Source: Tritrichomonas musculus | Lineage: Eukaryota; Parabasalia; Tritrichomonadida; Tritrichomonadidae | Reading direction: 5' to 3' | DNA length: 64,000 bases | Assembly: GCA_039105265.1 (NCBI GenBank) | Contig: JAPFFF010000027.1 | Coordinates: forward strand, 1,860,001-1,924,000 | Shown: piece by piece, positions 59,642 to 64,000 of the stretch | Position numbering within the stretch: position 1 is the stretch's first letter | Layout of the letters: every line of letters starts with the position of its first letter | The notes under the pieces: generated by a model | Databases searched by the model: none | The model's input: only the letters and a program-made list of their open reading frames with translations | What the model was told of the DNA's origin: nothing | Position numbers and translations under genes: made by a program

Positions 59642-59685
59642 CTTAAAGGTGTAACCGCCATAATTTTGGCGGTTACACCTTTAAG
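59642..59685. repeat. Perfect 19-bp stem hairpin in the hAT right subterminal region
   Basis: CTTAAAGGTGTAACCGCCA (59642-59660), a 6-nt loop TAATTT, and the exact reverse complement (59667-59685). It carries the AAAGGTG motif in both arms. Confidence 0.92.
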
Positions 59686-59719
59686 GAAAACGGTTAATTA
59701 GCCATTTATACGTCAAATA

Positions 59720-59766
59720 TGATCGTTTAAAGGTAAAAAAAAATCCGTTATCCCTTTAAACGATCA
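59720..59766. repeat. Second inverted repeat in the hAT right subterminal region
   Basis: TGATCGTTTAAAGG (59720-59733) pairs perfectly with CCTTTAAACGATCA (59753-59766) across 19 nt. It resembles the flank of the 59642 hairpin (TGATCGCTTAAAGGTG), so the two are diverged copies of one motif. Single copies also occur at 59979-59988 (CACCTTTAAG) and at the left end near 56877 (CACCTTTTATC). Confidence 0.85.
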
Positions 59767-60017
59767 AGAAACTCAGAAATTATTACGCCCAAATATAGTT
59801 TCAAAATATAACAATATTACGATCAATAATAATTGAAAATGAAATCGTAATATATGATTTTTCAATTTAAAACAATCTGAAATTCCATGAAAAAATAATA
59901 TAATTTTATTCAAATTTTTTAATAGAAAAAATCCGTTTTTTGGTAAAAAATATTACATTTTTTTGATTGTCGAAATAGCACCTTTAAGAAATACCTCAAT
60001 TGAGGGGTCTGTTCCCT

Positions 60018-60033
60018 CTAAAATGAAGCTGTA
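60018..60033 (-). repeat. hAT right terminal inverted repeat (16 bp)
   Basis: CTAAAATGAAGCTGTA, the exact reverse complement of 56843-56858. It is followed by the second duplication copy TTTTTTTG (60034-60041). Confidence 0.9.
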
Positions 60034-60041
60034 TTTTTTTG

Positions 60042-60081
<40 letters not shown>

Positions 60082-60328
60082 ATTGATTATAGATTGAATA
60101 CAAAATTGAGCAACTTTCTTTTCTAAAAGAAAATTTTGAAAAAAATTGAATACATTTTCTGAAAATTTATCTATGTGGTTGAAATTCTGAAATAATTAAC
60201 AATATCAATCAATAATTTGAGAACAAACTTATGTTAGTTAGGCCAATATTAACCACTCCGATCAAATAAAAAAATTAATTTGCAAAAAGTCATTCAAGGT
60301 GAAAAAAAATCTCTCCATTTAGAATCAA
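60042..60328. promoter_or_regulatory. Upstream region of the Raptor gene, with a 36-bp T-run
   Basis: A run of 36 T (60045-60080) directly follows the hAT duplication. The remaining ~250 bp to the Raptor start codon are AT-rich and must hold whatever native promoter remains between the transposon and the gene. No specific element is recognised; ATCAAATG surrounds the start. Confidence 0.4.
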
Positions 60329-63300
60329 ATGAACGCACTCCCAAAGAGCAGCCCAGTTAATTTTCAAGTAATAGACGACGGGTTTGGTTCTTCAGATGAT
60401 GGAGGCGAGAATTATCAATATTTTGAAGAAGCTGTCTGGCAAAAATTACAAATTGATGAAACAATTCCTGATTTATCTCCAATGTTCGAAAAATTTCCAA
60501 ATTTATCGCCAAATATGCCTTCTATCTCTGATATTACAGCTCAAGATATTTCTTTTAACCACTTTAATATCACAGACGATGAATTTATTCTCGACAATTG
60601 TAATCCTAGTACTAATCCTGATGGATCAACTGGAGGAGTAAGAAGTCGAAATAATAGTATTGAGTCAACAGGATCATTGGGAATTAGTGGGGCTTTTAAT
60701 GGCGCTTTTGCTAATAATATTAACTTGGAAACTATCGAATGCGTTGTTGTTAACGTTGCTCATCTTGAGCAATTTCCGAAAGCTGTTTCTCCATACTCAG
60801 CTACTCTTCCTTGTATTTTTTCATGGTTTGACGCCCACACCGCATTTTCTTCAGAATTTCCAACAACTGTTCAAAATTATTTCAAAATCACTTACAATTT
60901 AATCAAGCAACATTTGCGATTTTTCTTTTCAATTGCACCTTCGCAGGAGAGGCTTAATAATCTTTCATCTGTTCGCAGGGAAGTACCATCTGGAAGAATT
61001 CTTTTTCATTATATTGGATATGGATTTCCGGATATCGGAAAGAAGAATATTTGGTGTTCAGAACGACGTTCTCGAGAATTTGTTCCGTTTAAATTAGAAA
61101 CGCTTTTTGAAAGATTACACCCACCGACGTGGTACATATTTGATTGTAACAATGCTTCTGTAGTTATCAAAGAATTTAAAGAAACAGCTCAAAGACTCAC
61201 TGATGCTTCAATTTTACATAGGCACCGACAAATGAGCCAATATGATAATATCCAAACTCAATCCAAATCATTTTCGCAAGGTGTTCCTAATGATATACTT
61301 TTAAATAGTAGTGATTCTGGAATTGATTGGAATGATTGGTTTTGCATTTGCGCCTCCTCCGCAGATGAGGAACTCCCAGATGATCCTAGACTTCCACGAG
61401 ACTTTTTGACATCCACTGTTTTAACACCAATTAAGATGGCAGCAATTTGTCACATGCTACAATTTTATAGATTAAATTTAGTTAATCCTTCATTTCCCCT
61501 TGACCCACCATGTTCACATTTATGGAATGAAAAGTCACCCGAAGCTGCCAAATTAGCTCATGCTCTTACCGCTATAACTGACGGAATTGCATCTGATAGT
61601 TTGAGCCCTGAACTTTATCACAAACTTTTCCGATGTGACATGCTAGCAGCATCTTTATTTCGTCATTTCTTACTAGCACAGTATCTTTTAAGGCCATATA
61701 GAGTTCATCCAGTATCTTATCCAGAGATACCAGATCTTTCCATGCATCCAATGTGGAGGCAATGGGCCATACTTCTAGACACAGCCATTTGTGCTGTTTC
61801 AATTCCAAGACCTTCTTTCAATGTCGATTTATTTTCACGTGCAGCAACGACTTTTGAAGTTTTAATGAAAAATGGCCAATTTGATTTTATAAGACCATAT
61901 CATATATCATTGCTATTTCATAGTTTATTAAGCGACCCAATGAACGACCTGCCCATTGTTCTTCTTTCAGAATATGCAAAAGATAAACGGTCTTCGCCTG
62001 GTATGTTAGCTTCATCGACCATCTTTTCCCCTCTTTTTTCTCGTCTGATGTCTCTTAATCCAACATCACTTGTATTTTATCATCTTTGCTATCTGATTTT
62101 ATTCCTTCTATACTTTAATTCATCCTTTGCAAACGATATAACGAAAGAAGCTGATGCCTCTCATTTCCCTTATATTGCTTTCAACAGAGAATTACCCGAA
62201 AAAACAAGGATCATTGCTGCTGCCCTTGTAGCAAATTTGGTTGTCAGTCATGAAAAGTTCCAGCAAATTTGTACTTCTAATGACTACCTTGATAAAGTAC
62301 GCGAAGAACTTGCATTCCCCAACAGTAGACCAAGTTTAAGTGTTTGGCTGATGTTGTCTATAAGAAGAGCTTTTAATTTGTATTCACCAGATCCTGCTGT
62401 TTTCACCGAAAATGCTCTTCATTTACAATGCGCTGTTTGCACCTGCTCCGAAGCACAGACTGAAAGAGCTGCTGCCATTTCAGTTTTGACATGTTTTTTG
62501 AGACCATTTGAATGCAAGTGCAACTCTCAGATACTTTTCATGTCTCTTTTTTCAGCTGTAAAGGACGCTTCATTCTTGGTAAGATTTCATCTTGTCCTAC
62601 TTCTCAAGAAGTTTGTAATGTCATTTGACAGTTTTTCAGATGCCGTTAAATGTATTACTACACTCGATTTTGATAGCTATCACTCGTTAATAAACTCCAT
62701 TTACAACTGCTCAGTTACAAACTTTGAAGTATCGCCAATGAATGATCAAGATCAAGACCAAACCCAAGATAATAACAATGAAAATCAAAATAATGACAAT
62801 GATAATAATCATAATGACAACGATAATAATCAAGATAACAATGAAAACTTAAATAATGATAATGACGACGGTGTTGATGTTGATATTAAAAATAATATTT
62901 CTGTATTTGAAAGAATTGATACTCTAATGCATGATGATAAAGTTTCTGGCAAGGCTTATGCTGTTTCAATAGCTCTGCTACAGATGCTTTCAAACGATCC
63001 ACACCCAAGCGTTTCATCTCTTTCTCACACTGTTTTACAGTTCGTTTCTAAGCAACGCAACGCATACGAGAACTCAATGAACGAATATGGAGGTGAGAAT
63101 GGAGGCAGTGATGATATAGATGGAAACCCCAATGCAAGCAACGATTCAGTTGGAATGTTTTTGAATGCGTCAGTATCACCAATGAACACAGATCAATGCA
63201 TTGTTTCATATGGAGATGATGAATTCGAAGCTGAGCATCTTTCATTTGCTAATCTTGATCAAAACGAATCTCTTCATCAAAGTATGCTTCGTAACCTCAT

Positions 63301-64000
63301 CATTCCGAGTTCAGGCGAGCAACAATTTCAAAAGATCCATAATCCTAATCATAAGAAATCATTTTATGGTTCGACTTCTCATTCGCACTCTCGTGAATTT
63401 GATATGAAACATTTCTTATCATTATCTTTATCAAATGAAAGCATCAATCTTGTTGATTTCGACCCTGATTCTTTATTTTTTGCAGCAGCAACGAACAACA
63501 CAGTTTACTGCTCAAATCTCGAAGAAATCAAAGAAGTTTACCATCTCAATGCTACTGAATCACGCATTGTATCTCTCAGCGTAAATTCTGTTTTGTACAA
63601 CCACAATGAACACTCAGAAAGACATGATCACCACAACAATAATGGAAATACTGACAACAACAATAACGATAAAGGTGATAATAACAATAATAATAAGGAT
63701 GGCAAGTTATTCAAGAATAATATTGGTGCTATTCGTCCTCATTCTTTACCTTCTTCCTCTCAATCACCAAAAAACATTCCTCCCCACAGACGCTCTTCAT
63801 TAATTCCTTTATCAAGGAAAGTTTTTGTCCTCTTTGCAACAGAAAATGGCTGCGTATATATTTGGTGTCCTCCTAAAAAGACACCTGAAATAGTATTTAG
63901 ATGCGATCCGCAGTCAGAGTCTCTTGGCAATCTTTTCGCTTTCTTTATTCATGATCACAAGGATCAAGAAAAGCCAATCATTACAAATAATGCAACTAAC
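60329..64000 (+). CDS. RPTOR: Raptor, TORC1 scaffold subunit (3' partial)
   Basis: The frame is open from ATG 60329 to the window end (1224 codons) without a stop, so the gene continues to the right. Residues about 180-310 are the Raptor N-terminal conserved (RNC) caspase-like domain: ECVVVNVAHLEQFPK, then YIGYGFPDIGKKNIW (about 228) and WYIFDCNNAS (about 269-278). The LPRDFLTSTVLTPIK block (about 356-370) is diagnostic for Raptor. Helical HEAT-type repeats run to about 805. An N/D-rich insert follows at about 810-855. WD40-type beta repeats begin near 1023 (LSLSNESINLVDFDPDSLFFAAA), again with an Asn-rich insert (about 1105-1130). Raptor recruits substrates to the TOR kinase on endomembranes and links growth to nutrients. 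The caspase-like dyad His is Tyr here (GYG for GHG), while the Cys is kept. Confidence 0.92.
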   Translation, partial: MNALPKSSPVNFQVIDDGFGSSDDGGENYQYFEEAVWQKLQIDETIPDLSPMFEKFPNLSPNMPSISDITAQDISFNHFNITDDEFILDNCNPSTNPDGSTGGVRSRNNSIESTGSLGISGAFNGAFANNINLETIECVVVNVAHLEQFPKAVSPYSATLPCIFSWFDAHTAFSSEFPTTVQNYFKITYNLIKQHLRFFFSIAPSQERLNNLSSVRREVPSGRILFHYIGYGFPDIGKKNIWCSERRSREFVPFKLETLFERLHPPTWYIFDCNNASVVIKEFKETAQRLTDASILHRHRQMSQYDNIQTQSKSFSQGVPNDILLNSSDSGIDWNDWFCICASSADEELPDDPRLPRDFLTSTVLTPIKMAAICHMLQFYRLNLVNPSFPLDPPCSHLWNEKSPEAAKLAHALTAITDGIASDSLSPELYHKLFRCDMLAASLFRHFLLAQYLLRPYRVHPVSYPEIPDLSMHPMWRQWAILLDTAICAVSIPRPSFNVDLFSRAATTFEVLMKNGQFDFIRPYHISLLFHSLLSDPMNDLPIVLLSEYAKDKRSSPGMLASSTIFSPLFSRLMSLNPTSLVFYHLCYLILFLLYFNSSFANDITKEADASHFPYIAFNRELPEKTRIIAAALVANLVVSHEKFQQICTSNDYLDKVREELAFPNSRPSLSVWLMLSIRRAFNLYSPDPAVFTENALHLQCAVCTCSEAQTERAAAISVLTCFLRPFECKCNSQILFMSLFSAVKDASFLVRFHLVLLLKKFVMSFDSFSDAVKCITTLDFDSYHSLINSIYNCSVTNFEVSPMNDQDQDQTQDNNNENQNNDNDNNHNDNDNNQDNNENLNNDNDDGVDVDIKNNISVFERIDTLMHDDKVSGKAYAVSIALLQMLSNDPHPSVSSLSHTVLQFVSKQRNAYENSMNEYGGENGGSDDIDGNPNASNDSVGMFLNASVSPMNTDQCIVSYGDDEFEAEHLSFANLDQNESLHQSMLRNLIIPSSGEQQFQKIHNPNHKKSFYGSTSHSHSREFDMKHFLSLSLSNESINLVDFDPDSLFFAAATNNTVYCSNLEEIKEVYHLNATESRIVSLSVNSVLYNHNEHSERHDHHNNNGNTDNNNNDKGDNNNNNKDGKLFKNNIGAIRPHSLPSSSQSPKNIPPHRRSSLIPLSRKVFVLFATENGCVYIWCPPKKTPEIVFRCDPQSESLGNLFAFFIHDHKDQEKPIITNNATN

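Larger units (their letters stand above)
56843..60033 (-). mobile_element. Intact 3,191-bp hAT-superfamily DNA transposon
   Basis: The 16-bp terminal inverted repeats TACAGCTTCATTTTAG (56843-56858) and its exact reverse complement (60018-60033) bound the element, which is flanked by the 8-bp duplication TTTTTTTG. It contains one 676-codon transposase on the minus strand. Subterminal AAAGGTG-type motifs and two strong inverted repeats lie near the right end. The perfect ends, duplication and open transposase suggest recent mobility. Confidence 0.9.

Noticed and set aside
43767-59660. Similarity between MULE tip (ATCGCTTAAGC) and hAT subterminal motif (ATCGCTTAAAGG)
   Set aside because: Only nine bases are shared, and the element families, ends and duplications differ.

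Overview
The window looks like nuclear DNA of a parabasalid protist, most probably a trichomonad of the Tritrichomonas/Trichomonas type. The evidence is AT-rich, mostly intron-less sequence with very long single-exon genes, Asn-codon tracts inside conserved proteins, standard stop codons (TAA, TAG and TGA all end genes, which argues against ciliate codes), two LCAT-family secreted lipases, a candidate hydrogenosomal import receptor of the Tom36/Tom46 kind, and abundant MULE and hAT DNA transposons. The species assignment is inference.

Left part (1-40.7 kb), host genes on both strands: a partial giant sacsin/NO VEIN-like GHKL ATPase with a C-terminal nuclease-like domain (1-6273, +); coatomer epsilon (6794-7624, +); a charged-repeat protein (7993-10104, -); a PAP2 lipid phosphatase (10215-10988, -) divergent from an ankyrin protein (11044-12855, +); a Bfr1-like RNA-associated coiled-coil protein (13308-16700, +); a small unknown gene (17328-17969, -); a decayed Cys-rich ORF (18354-18863, -); an LCAT-family lipase (19437-20891, +); an ArfGAP fused to a membrane domain (21133-22038, +); a giant spastizin/ZFYVE26-like protein (22282-28224, -); unknown genes (29239-33098, +); a multi-C2 protein (34288-36480, +); a tail-anchored CS/TPR protein (36608-37645, -); a second LCAT lipase (37733-39043, -); and a nitroreductase (39701-40732, -). 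Membrane traffic and lipid handling recur (COPI, ArfGAP, C2, PAP2, LCAT, spastizin-like), but nothing suggests co-transcription.

Right part (40.7-60.3 kb) is a transposon landing zone. A 246-bp MITE (41733-41978) is followed by a 12,501-bp MULE (43767-56267) with 34-bp terminal inverted repeats and a perfect 9-bp target duplication. The MULE carries a 2.7-kb array of 111/126-bp units ending just before a 1501-codon transposase, and a 36-copy 63-bp array behind it. After a 558-bp spacer comes an intact 3,191-bp hAT element (56843-60033) with 16-bp inverted repeats and a perfect 8-bp target duplication. Element boundaries were read directly from the sequence.

The right end (60329-64000, +) is the N-terminal 1224 codons of Raptor, the TORC1 scaffold, with its caspase-like His replaced by Tyr. 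The hAT element lies 295 bp upstream of its start codon.
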